Of a DNA stretch of 64,000 nucleotides, positions 1-8,928 are shown in pieces. Location of the stretch: contig NZ_JAQVCN010000010.1 of NCBI RefSeq assembly GCF_028689785.1, positions 28,993 to 92,992 of the forward strand. The letters run 5' to 3'. Position 1 is the first letter of the stretch, and every line of letters begins with the position of its first letter. The notes below the pieces were generated by a model that was given only the letters and a program-made list of their open reading frames with translations, searched no databases and had not been told where the DNA came from. Source of the DNA: Zoogloea sp. GTDB lineage: Bacteria; Pseudomonadota; Gammaproteobacteria; Burkholderiales; Rhodocyclaceae. The position numbers and the translations under genes are program-made.

Positions 1-374
1 CCCTCCCCTGGCCGCGATGCCGGCAGGCAGAAGGCTCCAATGCGCACGGGAATTCGAGTCGAGATGTTAGGGGAAGCACAGAGCCTAAAACGGGCACTGA
101 CAAATGATTGCAATTGCGGGCCTCACCCCGCCCTGCCCTCCCTCTCAAGCCCCGCTGCGAAGCGCAGAAAGCGCAACGCCAGCGATGCGGGCGGACGGGC
201 ATGGGCAGACAGCCGCTGACAGCGCGGCAGCGGGCTGGAGGGGCTCCTGTAACAGGCAAAAAAGGCCCGCCGCCCCTTGCGCTCCGGCTAACTTGGCTCC
301 AAGCTATATGCTCTGAGCAGCCGGAGCCTGCAGGCCCTCCGGCGCATCGAAACCAACAATAAGGAGGGTAGACA
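1..374. other. Intergenic stretch upstream of the CBS gene
   Basis: No gene is supported here. The two small overlapping forward ORFs in the track (starts 104 and 108) look like chance open frames in GC-rich sequence: they have no recognisable domain, no good ribosome-binding site and compete for the same bases. I see no tRNA and no convincing sigma-70 promoter. The only clear signal is the Shine-Dalgarno AAGGAGG at 361-367 serving the next gene. Confidence 0.5.
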
Positions 375-818
375 ATGGCAGCAACGGTTCAGCAGATTCT
401 TCAGAACAAAGGCGGCTCCACCCATTCGGTCACTCCCGCCACGACCGTGCTCGAAGCGCTCAAACTGATGGCCGAGCGCAACGTCAGTGCAGTGCTGGTC
501 ACCGAGGGTCAGCGCCTCGTGGGGATCTTCACCGAGCGCGATTACGCCCGCAAGGTCGTACTCAAGGGCCTGGCTTCCAAGGACACGTTGGTCGGCGACC
601 TGATGACCCAGAACGTCCTCACGGTTTCCCCCAGCCACACCATTGATGACTGTATGGCCATCATGACCAACAACCACATCCGCCACCTGCCGGTCGTTGC
701 CCAGGGTCAGCTGGCGGGTATCGTCAGTATCGGTGATGCAGTCAAATCGGTGATGGAGCAGCAACAGGCGACCATCGACCAGCTCTCAGGCTACATTGCG
801 GGTGGCATGACCACCTGA
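375..818 (+). CDS. Tandem CBS-domain protein
   Basis: This 147-aa soluble protein is made of two CBS motifs, roughly residues 10-65 and 75-130. Each shows the typical pattern of a hydrophobic strand, a helix such as ALKLMAERNVSAVLV and a GIFTERDYARKV or GIVSIGDAVK segment. CBS pairs bind adenosyl nucleotides (AMP, ATP, SAM or NADH) and usually regulate a partner; there is no enzymatic domain here, so it belongs to the stand-alone CBS-pair proteins. The start is secure: AAGGAGG lies 7 nt upstream of the ATG. It is transcribed alone and converges on the sensor kinase gene. The ligand and partner cannot be read from the sequence. Confidence 0.9.
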   Translation: MAATVQQILQNKGGSTHSVTPATTVLEALKLMAERNVSAVLVTEGQRLVGIFTERDYARKVVLKGLASKDTLVGDLMTQNVLTVSPSHTIDDCMAIMTNNHIRHLPVVAQGQLAGIVSIGDAVKSVMEQQQATIDQLSGYIAGGMTT

Positions 819-846
819 TATCCCGGCGAACACAGTGCTTCCCCGC

Positions 847-862
847 GCCACGCTGCCGTGGC
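847..862. terminator. Hairpin between convergent genes
   Basis: GCCACG-CTGC-CGTGGC forms a 6-bp stem with a 4-nt loop in the 49-bp gap between the convergent CBS and kinase genes. There is no T-run on either side, so a role as an intrinsic terminator is only possible. Confidence 0.25.
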
Positions 863-867
863 CGGGC

Positions 868-2295
868 TCACGTAGACGCATCACCAGGCTCCTGTTGCGG
901 CTCCCGCCCTTCGCCTGACGACTCGGCAGCGGCGGGAAACACCACCACTATTGCCAACCCCTCACCGCCGTCCTTGCGCACCAGGCCTGGCCCAAAGCTC
1001 AGGCGCGCACCAAGAATGCGCACAATGCGGGCAACGATGGACAGGCCCAGACCGCAGCCCTCCGCATCCTCGTCACTGCCCCTGGCAAAGCGCGTCAGCA
1101 TCTTGTCCCGCAGGGCCGGCTCAATGCCCGGTCCGTCGTCCGCTACCTTCAGGCGGCGACCCTCGACATCCACCGTCACATGCACTGCCCCGCCTTCAGG
1201 GGTATAGCGCAACGCGTTATCCACCAGATTGCGCAGCAAGACCTCCAGCCACCAACGGTTGCCAAGCACCTGCAGCATCCCCTGGGCATCCAGCGACAGG
1301 CTCTGCTGACGACGCAAGGCCTGAGGTGCCAGGGCGGAACAGATGCTGCGTGAAAGTTCAACCATATCCACCCTTGGCCCGTCCGCAAGAGCCGCGTCGG
1401 GATCCAGGCGGGCCAGGGTGAGCAGCTGCTCGACAAGATGCGTCATCCGGTCGACCCCGGAGAGCACCTGCGCCAACGCATGCCCGCGCACGCCTGCATC
1501 GGCGGCCCGATGCGCCACCTGGGCCTGAACCTTGAGGGCGGCCAGGGGCGTGCGCAGTTCGTGGGCAGCATCCGCAGTGAAGCGGCGCTCATTGTCGAGG
1601 GCCTCTCCGAGGCGCTGCACCAGCGCATCCAGGGAACTCACCAGCGGCGCGATCTCGGCCGGAACGGGGCCCTTGATCTGCACCGGAGTCAGATGGCTGG
1701 GGCTCAGCCCCCCTAGCGCGGCGGCCACCGCATCCACCGGACGCAGCGCCCGCCCCACCACCACCCAGATCCCCAGGGCAATGAGGGGCAGACCAATCAG
1801 GATGGGAGCAAGCAGGTGCAGCGCAATCTCACCAGCCAGCCGGTAGCGGGCCCCATGGTTCTGGCCGACGATCACCCGGTAACGGCTGTGGTCATGATCC
1901 ACGGTATAGAAGCGCCACAGCTCCCCCTGCTGATCGTGCTCGTCAAAGCCCGGCCCCCGCGTTGCCGGCACATCCGGCATTTCCGCCGAGCGCACCAGCA
2001 GGCGCCAGCCCTCGCCCGTTTCCTCGCGCTGCCAGGCCTGGAAAGCCACCGGCAACTGGTAGTCATGCTGGTGCTCGGCCATTTCATGAGCCACGTGCTC
2101 GGGCTCCCCCGCCGCAACAATAGCCAGCAGGGTTTCCGCCACCTGTACAAGTTGAGCATCGAAAAGCTCATCCGCCTCACCGTGGGCGGTACGGAAGGCC
2201 ACCATGGCCGACAGGCTCCACAACACGGCGACCACCGCAATCAACAGGCCCACCAAGCGGCGACGCAGGGAATAGACTTGCCGCACCCCACTCAT
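868..2295 (-). CDS. Sensor histidine kinase (QseC/TctE-like)
   Basis: This 475-aa inner-membrane kinase is the sensor of a two-component system. It has an N-terminal membrane helix (about residues 14-36), a periplasmic loop of about 115 residues, a second helix (about 156-180), a HAMP-like linker and a dimerisation domain with the phospho-acceptor His at 245 in FTADAAHELRTPL. The ATPase domain shows the N-box NLVDNALRY, the G1 box VADDGPGI and the G2 box GCGLGLSIV. Its start overlaps the end of the response-regulator gene by 4 nt, so the two are co-translated. Divergence from a metal-efflux operon suggests it senses periplasmic metal; that is inference, since QseC, PmrB and TctE relatives sense different signals. 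Confidence 0.93.
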   Translation of the reverse strand: MSGVRQVYSLRRRLVGLLIAVVAVLWSLSAMVAFRTAHGEADELFDAQLVQVAETLLAIVAAGEPEHVAHEMAEHQHDYQLPVAFQAWQREETGEGWRLLVRSAEMPDVPATRGPGFDEHDQQGELWRFYTVDHDHSRYRVIVGQNHGARYRLAGEIALHLLAPILIGLPLIALGIWVVVGRALRPVDAVAAALGGLSPSHLTPVQIKGPVPAEIAPLVSSLDALVQRLGEALDNERRFTADAAHELRTPLAALKVQAQVAHRAADAGVRGHALAQVLSGVDRMTHLVEQLLTLARLDPDAALADGPRVDMVELSRSICSALAPQALRRQQSLSLDAQGMLQVLGNRWWLEVLLRNLVDNALRYTPEGGAVHVTVDVEGRRLKVADDGPGIEPALRDKMLTRFARGSDEDAEGCGLGLSIVARIVRILGARLSFGPGLVRKDGGEGLAIVVVFPAAAESSGEGREPQQEPGDAST

Positions 2296-2957
2296 CGTGC
2301 CGCCTCATCGATCAGGTAACCAACCCCGCGCACCGTCCGGATCAGATCGCTCCCCAGCTTGCGGCGCAGATGGTGGATGTGGACCTCCAGCGCATTGCTT
2401 TCCACGGCATCGCCCCACGCATACAGCTGCTCCTCCAGCACCCGCCGCGTCAGCACCCGTCCGGCAGCATCGAGCAATACCCGCAACAGGTCGAACTCCC
2501 GACTGGTCAGGCTCACCGCCTCACCGCGCAGCATCACGGTGCGGGCCGCCGGATCGATGACCAGCTCACCGTGACGCAAGCAGGCGTCGGCTCGCCCGCT
2601 GGCACGGCGCACCAGGGCACGCAGGCGCGCCGCCAGCTCGTCAAGATCGAAGGGTTTAACCATGTAGTCGTCAGCGCCCAGATCAAGACCCCGCACCTTG
2701 TCGGATATCTGGTCCCGGGCAGTAAGGATCATCACCGGTACGGCGTTGCCGGCACTGCGCAGGCTGCCCAGCACCGACAAGCCATCCCGCCGGGGCAGCC
2801 CAAGGTCGAGAAGGACAGCGGCAAAGCCCTCCCCCGCCAGCGCAGCCAGTGCTGCCTCGCCATCGCGCACCCAGTCGACGACGAAACCCGCGGCAGCCAG
2901 CCCCGCCTGCACACCGTCGCCCAGCATTCGGTCATCCTCCACCAGCAAAACCCGCAT
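2292..2957 (-). CDS. OmpR/PhoB-family response regulator
   Basis: This 221-aa DNA-binding regulator is the partner of the adjacent kinase. The receiver domain (about 1-115) has the acidic pair D8/D9, the phosphorylation site D51 (LLDLGLP), T79 and K101 in MVKPF. The C-terminal winged helix (about 125-218) ends with the typical HIHHLRRKL...IRTVRGVGYLI recognition region. It is closest in pattern to the QseB/PmrA/TctD branch, whose members bind direct repeats of CTTAA-like half-sites. Exactly such repeats lie 60-110 bp upstream of this gene, so it probably controls both itself and the divergent efflux operon. It is the first gene of a two-gene operon. Confidence 0.95.
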   Translation of the reverse strand: MRVLLVEDDRMLGDGVQAGLAAAGFVVDWVRDGEAALAALAGEGFAAVLLDLGLPRRDGLSVLGSLRSAGNAVPVMILTARDQISDKVRGLDLGADDYMVKPFDLDELAARLRALVRRASGRADACLRHGELVIDPAARTVMLRGEAVSLTSREFDLLRVLLDAAGRVLTRRVLEEQLYAWGDAVESNALEVHIHHLRRKLGSDLIRTVRGVGYLIDEAAR

Positions 2958-3017
2958 TCAGTCCTTCCTCCGCTGATATCCCCCCGACAAGCGGGCAGAG
3001 CATGCTCCTCCCGGCGT

Positions 3018-3066
3018 CTTAATCAAAGCTTAAGACTGCCCGCAACCAGGCTTAAGCTTGCCTTAA
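3018..3066. promoter_or_regulatory. Phased CTTAA array (response-regulator operator)
   Basis: The divergent promoter region contains CTTAA at 3018, 3029, 3051 and 3062. The two pairs CTTAA-N6-CTTAA are each spaced 11 bp start to start and are 33 bp apart, so all four half-sites lie on one 11-bp phase; the missing position at 3040 holds a degenerate CCGCAA. PmrA- and QseB-type OmpR regulators are known to bind CTTAA-N6-type direct repeats. The array sits between the regulator start (2957) and the efflux adaptor start (3117), suggesting cooperative binding by the adjacent regulator. Confidence 0.7.
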
Positions 3067-3116
3067 GGCCGCCGCCGCAAAATGAGGCTATCCCAATCTC
3101 CGTCCTGCCTACCCCA

Positions 3117-4211
3117 ATGCTTGCCGGCCTACCCACCCTCTCGCTCCTCGCCGCTCTGATCACCGCTGGCGTCCGCCCGGTCGCCGCCGAATCCGGCGCA
3201 AATTTCATTGCCCTGACACCGGCCCAAAGCGCGGCGCTGGGCATCACCACCCGTCCGCTGGAAGCCGCCGGCAGCGCTGCGGCAACCGGCCTGCCTGCCA
3301 CAATAAGCATTCCCAACGCCCAGCAAAGAGTGATTGCCGCACCACTGGCCGGCGTCATCGAGCAGCTCGAAACCGCCCCCGGCCTCAATGTGGGCAAGGG
3401 CCAGGTGCTGGTGCGCATCAGCAGCCCGCAGGCTCTCGAACTACAACGCGACCGCCTCCAGGCCGACGCCCAGGCAACCCTCGCCCGCCAGAGCCTGCAG
3501 CGGGACGAACAGCTCTATCGGGAGGGCTTGATCGCCGAATCCCGCCTCCAGGCCAGCCGGGCCAACGCCGCCCAGGCCGCAGCCCAGGCCGCCGAACGCC
3601 GCCAGGAGCTGACCCTGGCCCAACACAGCGGCGGCCACACCCTCAGCCTGGTAGCCCCCATCGCCGGCAACGTGCTTGAGCAGCATGTCAGTGTCGGCCA
3701 GCGGGTCGAACAGTCCGCCCCCCTTTATCGCATCGCCCGACTCGATCCGCTGTCCGTGGAAATCCAGGCTCCCCTCTCTGTGGCCAGCCAGGCACGGGTC
3801 GGCACGGCACTGCGCATTCCTGCAGCGGGTGCCAGTGGCGAGCTGGTGGCCGTCGGCCGGGCGGTGGACCCAGCCAACCAGAGTGTGCTGTTGCGTGGTC
3901 TGATCACCCGGGGGGCCCAGAACCTGCGCCCCGGGCAGGCTGCCACCGTAGACCTGGAATTGCCCGCCGCAGCATCGGGCACCGGCAGCGCCCGCGTGCC
4001 CATGGCCGCAGTACTGCGTCGCCTGGACCGGCAATGGGTTTTCGTGGTCAGCCGGGACGGCAACGCCACCGGCTATCGGGCCATGCCAATACTCGTCGAG
4101 GGCCGGGTAGGCGACTCAGCCATCGTCACCGGGCTCCCCGGCAACGCGGTGATCGTGACCGGCGGGGTGGCCGCGCTGAAAGCCAACTGGCTGGGCATCG
4201 GAAAGGAGTAA
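3117..4211 (+). CDS. Heavy-metal RND efflux periplasmic adaptor
   Basis: This 364-aa membrane-fusion protein links the inner-membrane RND pump to the outer-membrane channel. The long ORF in the track begins far upstream, inside the divergent regulator, and is not credible. The ATG at 3117 gives a proper signal peptide (MLAGLPTLSLLAALITAGVRP, cleaved near VAAES). It is followed by a lipoyl/barrel-sandwich half (VIAAPLAGVIEQL), an alpha-helical hairpin rich in A, Q and R (about residues 108-165), the second lipoyl half (SLVAPIAGNVLEQHVSVGQRV) and a beta-barrel domain. It is the first gene of a four-gene efflux operon, with a 4-nt gap to the pump gene. No metal-binding extension is visible, so metal specificity is undetermined. 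Confidence 0.9.
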   Translation: MLAGLPTLSLLAALITAGVRPVAAESGANFIALTPAQSAALGITTRPLEAAGSAAATGLPATISIPNAQQRVIAAPLAGVIEQLETAPGLNVGKGQVLVRISSPQALELQRDRLQADAQATLARQSLQRDEQLYREGLIAESRLQASRANAAQAAAQAAERRQELTLAQHSGGHTLSLVAPIAGNVLEQHVSVGQRVEQSAPLYRIARLDPLSVEIQAPLSVASQARVGTALRIPAAGASGELVAVGRAVDPANQSVLLRGLITRGAQNLRPGQAATVDLELPAAASGTGSARVPMAAVLRRLDRQWVFVVSRDGNATGYRAMPILVEGRVGDSAIVTGLPGNAVIVTGGVAALKANWLGIGKE

Positions 4212-4215
4212 GCCC

Positions 4216-7200
4216 GTGCTCTCCCGCCTCATCGAATTCTCCCTCACCCAGCGCCTGCTGGTCGCCGTCGCCACCCTGCTGCTGATCGGCGCGGGTGTCG
4301 TCGCCTGGAACGGCCTCCCGGTGGACGCCTTTCCTGACGTCTCCACCACCCAGGTCAAGCTCATCATCAAGGCGCCCGGCATGACGCCGGAGGAAGTCGA
4401 AGCACGCATCACCGTGCCCATCGAACAGGAGATGCTGGGCATTCCGCATCAGCGCCTTCTGCGCTCCACCTCCAAGTACGCACTGGCTGACGTGACCCTC
4501 GACTTTGACGACGGCACCGACATCTACTGGGCACGCCAGCAAGTCGGCGAGCGCCTCGCCGGCGTCATGGACAAACTGCCTCCTGGCGCCACTGGCGGAC
4601 TCGCCCCGATCACCACACCGCTGGGCGAGATGTTCATGTTCACCATCGAAGGCCCCCTGTCCCTGGAAGAGAAACGCAGCCTGCTCGACTGGACGATCCG
4701 GCCGGCCCTGCGCACGGTGGCCGGCGTTGCCGACGTAAATAGCCTGGGCGGAGAAGTACGCAGCTTCGAGATTGTCCCCGACCCTGCGGCCCTGGCAGCC
4801 CGCGGCCTGAGCCTGGCTCAGCTGCAGGCCGCTCTGGAGAGCAACAACCGCAATGACGGCGCGGGGCGCCTCAACGAGGGCGAAGAGACCCTGCTGGTAC
4901 GCGCCGAAGGTGCGATTCTGACTCTCGACGACGTGCGCGCCATCGTGCTGGGGAAGAGTGCGGGCGGCGTGGTCCGCGTCGGCGATGTGGCCGAGGTCCG
5001 GACCGGCGGACTGACCCGCTACGGCGCCGTCACCCGCGACGGCGCCGGGGAGGCGGTGCAGGGCCTGGTCCTCGGCCTGCGGGGTGCCAACGCCGGCAAG
5101 GTCGTGAACGGCGTCAAGGCGCGCCTCGCAGAACTCACCTCGGCACTGCCCCAGGGGGTCAGGATCGAGGTCTTCTACGATCGCAGCGAACTGGTCGGGC
5201 GGGCTATCCATACCGTTTCCAAGGCCCTGGTCGAGGCCATCGTGCTGGTGCTGGTACTGCTCCTGGCCTTCCTGGGCAATCTGCGGGCCGCCGTGGTTGT
5301 GGCGCTGATGCTGCCCCTCGCCGCCCTGGCCACCTTCATCGCCATGCGTGGCGTGGGACTGTCGGCCAACCTGATGAGCCTGGGCGGCCTGGCCATCGCC
5401 ATCGGCATGCTGGTGGATGCTGCCGTGGTGGTGGTCGAGAACATCGAGACCCAGCTATCGGCCAACGGTGCAGCCGCCCGCCAGCCATTGCTCCACCTGA
5501 TCTTCCGGACCACCCGGGAGGTCGCTGCGCCGGTCGCGTCGGGCATTCTCATCATCATCATCGTCTTCCTGCCTCTGCTGACCCTGGAAGGGCTGGAGGG
5601 CAAGCTCTTTGGCCCGGTGGCCCTGACCATCGTGTTCGCCCTGTCGGCCTCGCTGATCCTGTCCCTCACCGTGGTGCCGGTGCTGGCCTCTTTCCTGCTG
5701 AAGCGGGGCGAGGCCCACGAGCCCTGGCTGGTACGCAAGCTGCAGGCTGGCTACATGCCCCTGCTCCACATGGCCCTGGCCCGGGGGCGTCTGGTGGGCG
5801 CCTTCGCCGGGGCTTCACTGGTGGCCGCGGCCGTCGCCTACCTGGCTCTGGGCAAGACCTTCATGCCCACTATGGACGAGGGCGACATCATCATGCAGTT
5901 GGAGAAGCTCCCCTCCATCAGTCTGGCCCAGGCCATCGCCACCGATCTGAAAGTGCAGCAGGCAATCCTGAAGGCTGTGCCCGAGGTGCGGTCCATCGTG
6001 GCCCGCGGCGGCTCCGACGAGCTTGGTCTCGACCCCATGGGTCTCAACCAGACCGACACCTTCATGGTTCTCAAGCCCCGGGACGAATGGCGCCAACCCG
6101 ACAAGGAGTGGCTGGCGGATCAGCTGCGCGGGGTCATGGAGAACTTCCCCGGCATCGCCCTCACCTTCACCCAACCCATCGACATGCGGGTCTCGGAGAT
6201 GCTCACCGGGGTGCGCGGAGACCTGGCGATCAAGCTCTACGGGCCAGACCTCCCCACCCTGAACCGTCTGGCCAGCGAGATCGAAGCCGTGGTGAAGGGC
6301 GTTCCCGGCGCCGAAGACACCCTCACCATCCGCAACGAAGGCGTGCAGTACCTGAAGATTCGAGTCGACCGCCTGGCTGCCGGCCGCTTCGGGCTCAATG
6401 TGGAAGACATCCAGAACACTCTGCGCAGCCTCCTCGAAGGCCGTCTGGCTGGCACCGTCATCGAGGCCAGCCGCCGGGTTCCCCTGCTGATCCGCGGCCC
6501 GACCAGCCTGCACCAGGATCCGGAGGCCTTCGCCGCAGTGCGTATCACGGCACCCGATGGGCAAAGCCTGCCCTTGGGCAGCGTAGCGAGCATCGAACGG
6601 GTGGATGGCCCGGTGAAGGTGGACCGGGAGAACGCCCAGCGTTACTCGGTGATCCAGTCCAACGTGCGTGGCCGTGATCTGGTCGGCTTCGTCGATGAAG
6701 CCCGCGCCGCGGTAGCTGCCAAGGTGCCGCTGCCGCCCGGCTACCGGCTCGCCTGGGGTGGCCAGTTTGAAAACCAGCAGCGTGCCGCGGCCCGCCTCGG
6801 CATTGTGGTGCCGATCGCCCTCGGCCTGATCTTCGTGTTGCTCTTCTCCACCTTCGGCTCGGTACGCCAGGCTCTGCTGGTCCTGGCCATGGTGCCCTTC
6901 GCCATGGTCGGCGGCATCTTCGCGCTGGCCCTGTCTGGTGAATACCTGTCGGTACCGGCGTCGGTAGGCTTCATCGCCCTGCTGGGCATCGCGGTACTGA
7001 ATGGCGTAGTCATGCTGACCTACTTCAACCAGCTTCTGGCCCGAGGCATGCCCATCGACGAGGTGGTGGTGGAAGGCGCCCGACGACGCTTGCGTCCGGT
7101 GCTGATGACCGCCAGCATCGCCGCCCTCGGCCTGGTGCCGCTGCTCTTCGCCACCGGCCCGGGCTCCGAAGTGCAACGCCCACTGGCCATCGTGGTGATC

Positions 7201-7302
7201 GGCGGTCTGGTCAGCGCCACCGCCCTGACCCTGCTCCTGCTGCCGCTCCTCTACCGGCGCTTCGGCGTCACCCCCACAGCTCCCGAGGTGCATGCACCAT
7301 GA
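4216..7302 (+). CDS. CzcA/CusA-family heavy-metal RND pump
   Basis: This 1028-aa proton-driven inner-membrane pump (HME-RND family) exports metal ions across the envelope. The N-terminal helix is followed by DAFPDVSTTQVKL, the family's signature periplasmic entry. Twelve membrane helices are arranged as 1 + 5 + 1 + 5 around two large periplasmic loops. The TM4 proton-relay motif reads AIAIGMLVDAAVVVVENIE with Asp near residue 401. This AIG...VDAA form resembles the monovalent (Cu/Ag, CusA-like) and related subgroups rather than the DFG...DGA form of Co/Zn/Cd CzcA pumps; that assignment is tentative. The start is GTG with GGAG about 6 nt upstream. The 3' end overlaps the DUF3240 gene by 4 nt. 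Confidence 0.95.
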   Translation: MLSRLIEFSLTQRLLVAVATLLLIGAGVVAWNGLPVDAFPDVSTTQVKLIIKAPGMTPEEVEARITVPIEQEMLGIPHQRLLRSTSKYALADVTLDFDDGTDIYWARQQVGERLAGVMDKLPPGATGGLAPITTPLGEMFMFTIEGPLSLEEKRSLLDWTIRPALRTVAGVADVNSLGGEVRSFEIVPDPAALAARGLSLAQLQAALESNNRNDGAGRLNEGEETLLVRAEGAILTLDDVRAIVLGKSAGGVVRVGDVAEVRTGGLTRYGAVTRDGAGEAVQGLVLGLRGANAGKVVNGVKARLAELTSALPQGVRIEVFYDRSELVGRAIHTVSKALVEAIVLVLVLLLAFLGNLRAAVVVALMLPLAALATFIAMRGVGLSANLMSLGGLAIAIGMLVDAAVVVVENIETQLSANGAAARQPLLHLIFRTTREVAAPVASGILIIIIVFLPLLTLEGLEGKLFGPVALTIVFALSASLILSLTVVPVLASFLLKRGEAHEPWLVRKLQAGYMPLLHMALARGRLVGAFAGASLVAAAVAYLALGKTFMPTMDEGDIIMQLEKLPSISLAQAIATDLKVQQAILKAVPEVRSIVARGGSDELGLDPMGLNQTDTFMVLKPRDEWRQPDKEWLADQLRGVMENFPGIALTFTQPIDMRVSEMLTGVRGDLAIKLYGPDLPTLNRLASEIEAVVKGVPGAEDTLTIRNEGVQYLKIRVDRLAAGRFGLNVEDIQNTLRSLLEGRLAGTVIEASRRVPLLIRGPTSLHQDPEAFAAVRITAPDGQSLPLGSVASIERVDGPVKVDRENAQRYSVIQSNVRGRDLVGFVDEARAAVAAKVPLPPGYRLAWGGQFENQQRAAARLGIVVPIALGLIFVLLFSTFGSVRQALLVLAMVPFAMVGGIFALALSGEYLSVPASVGFIALLGIAVLNGVVMLTYFNQLLARGMPIDEVVVEGARRRLRPVLMTASIAALGLVPLLFATGPGSEVQRPLAIVVIGGLVSATALTLLLLPLLYRRFGVTPTAPEVHAP

Positions 7303-7619
7303 ACCCTGCCACCGACGCCGGCATCGTGCTGACCCTGGTGTTCCCCATAGAAGTGGAAGACGCCCTGCTCGAAACCCTGCTCGAACACCCGGAGCTGGCC
7401 CCCGGCTTCACCTCCCAGCGGGTCGAGGGCCAGGGCCAGCGGGTCACCTTCATCGGCACAGCCGAACATGTCCGTGGCCGCGCCGCCTGCTGCCGGGTGC
7501 AGCTGGTGGTGCCCCAGGCAAGTGCCGACCAGCTACTGGACATCCTGCGCCGAGAATTCGCTTCGAGCCGGGTGTTCTTCTGGATGGTGCCGGCCCTCGC
7601 CAGCGGGAGACTTTCCTGA
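7299..7619 (+). CDS. DUF3240 family protein
   Basis: This 106-aa soluble protein resembles DUF3240, a small family repeatedly found in heavy-metal RND operons. It begins with a beta strand, VLTLVFPIEVEDALLETLL, continues through GFTSQRVEGQGQ and ends with an FFWMVPALASGRL tail, suggesting a ferredoxin-like (PII or ACT-like) fold. There is no signal peptide, so it should be cytoplasmic. Both ends are translationally coupled: ATGA overlap with the pump gene, and the stop TGA shares a base with the next ATG. A regulatory or metal-sensing role for the pump is plausible but not established. Confidence 0.8.
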   Translation: MNPATDAGIVLTLVFPIEVEDALLETLLEHPELAPGFTSQRVEGQGQRVTFIGTAEHVRGRAACCRVQLVVPQASADQLLDILRREFASSRVFFWMVPALASGRLS

Positions 7620-8887
7620 TGCGCCGCCTCCTTGCCCTGTTCGCCCTCAGCCTGCCCGCCCTCGCCCAGGCTGGCGCGGCCGCCTCAGCCCCCGACCTGC
7701 CGCCTGAATCCCAGGCCCTGGCAGCCCTGCGCGGCAGCCCTCTGGTGGACGCCGCTGGCGAAAACATCGAAGCCCAGGAAGCCCGCGCCCGACGCCTGGC
7801 AGCGGGCGCCCACGAATGGACCCTGAGCCTCGGCGAGCAGAGCCGCCGCGTCCGCACCACACCTCAAGGGCGTTACACCGAATGGGATGTAGGCCTGGAG
7901 CGGGCTCTGCGCCTGCCCGGCAAGCGCGATCTGGATGTCCAGCTGGGCGCTGCCGGCGTCAACGTGGCACGGATCGGTCGCGGGGATGCCCTCCATGAGG
8001 CAGGCCGTGGCCTGCTGGCAAGCTGGTTTGAATGGCTGCGGGAACAAGCCGCCGCTACCCAATGGCAGCAGCAGCGAGACAGCCTGACGCGCCAGGCCCA
8101 GGTGGTCAGGCGCCGCGTCGAACTTGGCGACGCGCCGCGCCTGGAGCGCCTGCAGGCCGACGCTGCCCTCGCCCAGGCCAGCGCCCAGCTGGCCCAGGCC
8201 GAAGGCCGGGCGCGGGTTGCCGCAGAGCGCCTGCGCCGCCACTACCCGGCCCTGAGCCTGCCCGGCGCTGTGCCGGAGATTGCTCCGGCCGCGCTGGATG
8301 GCGGCACCGACGCGTGGGTGGAGGCCATACTCCAGCACAATCATGAACTCGGCCTGGCCCGGGCGGAGAGTGCCCGGGTCCGCATCGGTGCCAGCCGCAG
8401 CGAGGCAGAGCGCCGCCCCGACCCGAGCATTGGCGTGCGCATGGCCCGCGAAAGAAGCGGCGAGGAGCGCCTGCTGGGGGTGAGCCTGAGCATTCCCCTG
8501 CCGGGCGAAGGCCGCCGTGCCGACAGCGACGCAGCCCTCGCCGACGCCCGAGCCAGCGCCCACCGGGAAGCCGCCGTGCGCCGCCGGGTGGAAGCCGAAG
8601 CCGCGGCCCAGTATCAACGCGCCGTATCGGCCCGCGCCGGCTGGCACAGTCAACAGTCCGCTGCCGAAGCCCTGGCAGGCAGCGCGGACCTGATGGAGCG
8701 CGCCTGGCAACTGGGTGAAGGCACGCTGGCAGATACCCTGGCCGCCCGCCGGCTTGCCCATGAGGCACGCCTGGCCGCCCAGCTCGCCAGACTGGAAGCC
8801 AGCGAGGCCCGCTACCGGCTCCTGCTCGACGCTCACCAGCTGTGGGCGGTGGACGAGGACGAGCACCCCGGGCATGGGGAACCCTGA
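7619..8887 (+). CDS. TolC-family outer-membrane efflux channel
   Basis: This 422-aa protein is the outer-membrane component of the tripartite metal exporter. The track's longer ORF starts inside the upstream gene; the ATG at 7619 is coupled to the preceding stop and gives a signal peptide (MRRLLALFALSLPALAQAG). The mature part contains two OEP repeats with long Ala/Arg/Gln-rich amphipathic helices, typical of the TolC tunnel, and VSLSIPLPGEGRRADSDAAL in the second repeat. It belongs to the CzcC/CusC-like branch by context. It is the last gene of the efflux operon. At 422 aa it matches CzcC-type channels. Confidence 0.9.
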   Translation: MRRLLALFALSLPALAQAGAAASAPDLPPESQALAALRGSPLVDAAGENIEAQEARARRLAAGAHEWTLSLGEQSRRVRTTPQGRYTEWDVGLERALRLPGKRDLDVQLGAAGVNVARIGRGDALHEAGRGLLASWFEWLREQAAATQWQQQRDSLTRQAQVVRRRVELGDAPRLERLQADAALAQASAQLAQAEGRARVAAERLRRHYPALSLPGAVPEIAPAALDGGTDAWVEAILQHNHELGLARAESARVRIGASRSEAERRPDPSIGVRMARERSGEERLLGVSLSIPLPGEGRRADSDAALADARASAHREAAVRRRVEAEAAAQYQRAVSARAGWHSQQSAAEALAGSADLMERAWQLGEGTLADTLAARRLAHEARLAAQLARLEASEARYRLLLDAHQLWAVDEDEHPGHGEP

Positions 8888-8928
8888 AGCGGAACGCGGA
8901 TGCGGCGGCGCAGCACGGACACGCTAGA

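Noticed and set aside
104-362. Two small ORFs at the left edge
   Set aside because: Overlapping frames without domain, ribosome-binding site or codon signal; likely chance open frames in GC-rich DNA.
2370-3116. N-terminal extension of the efflux adaptor ORF (613 aa in the track)
   Set aside because: The extension runs antisense through the response-regulator gene and the CTTAA promoter region. A clear signal peptide begins at ATG 3117.
4126-7293. Long antisense ORFs across the RND pump gene (361 and 492 aa)
   Set aside because: They mirror the codon structure of the real gene on the other strand and contain no recognisable domain.
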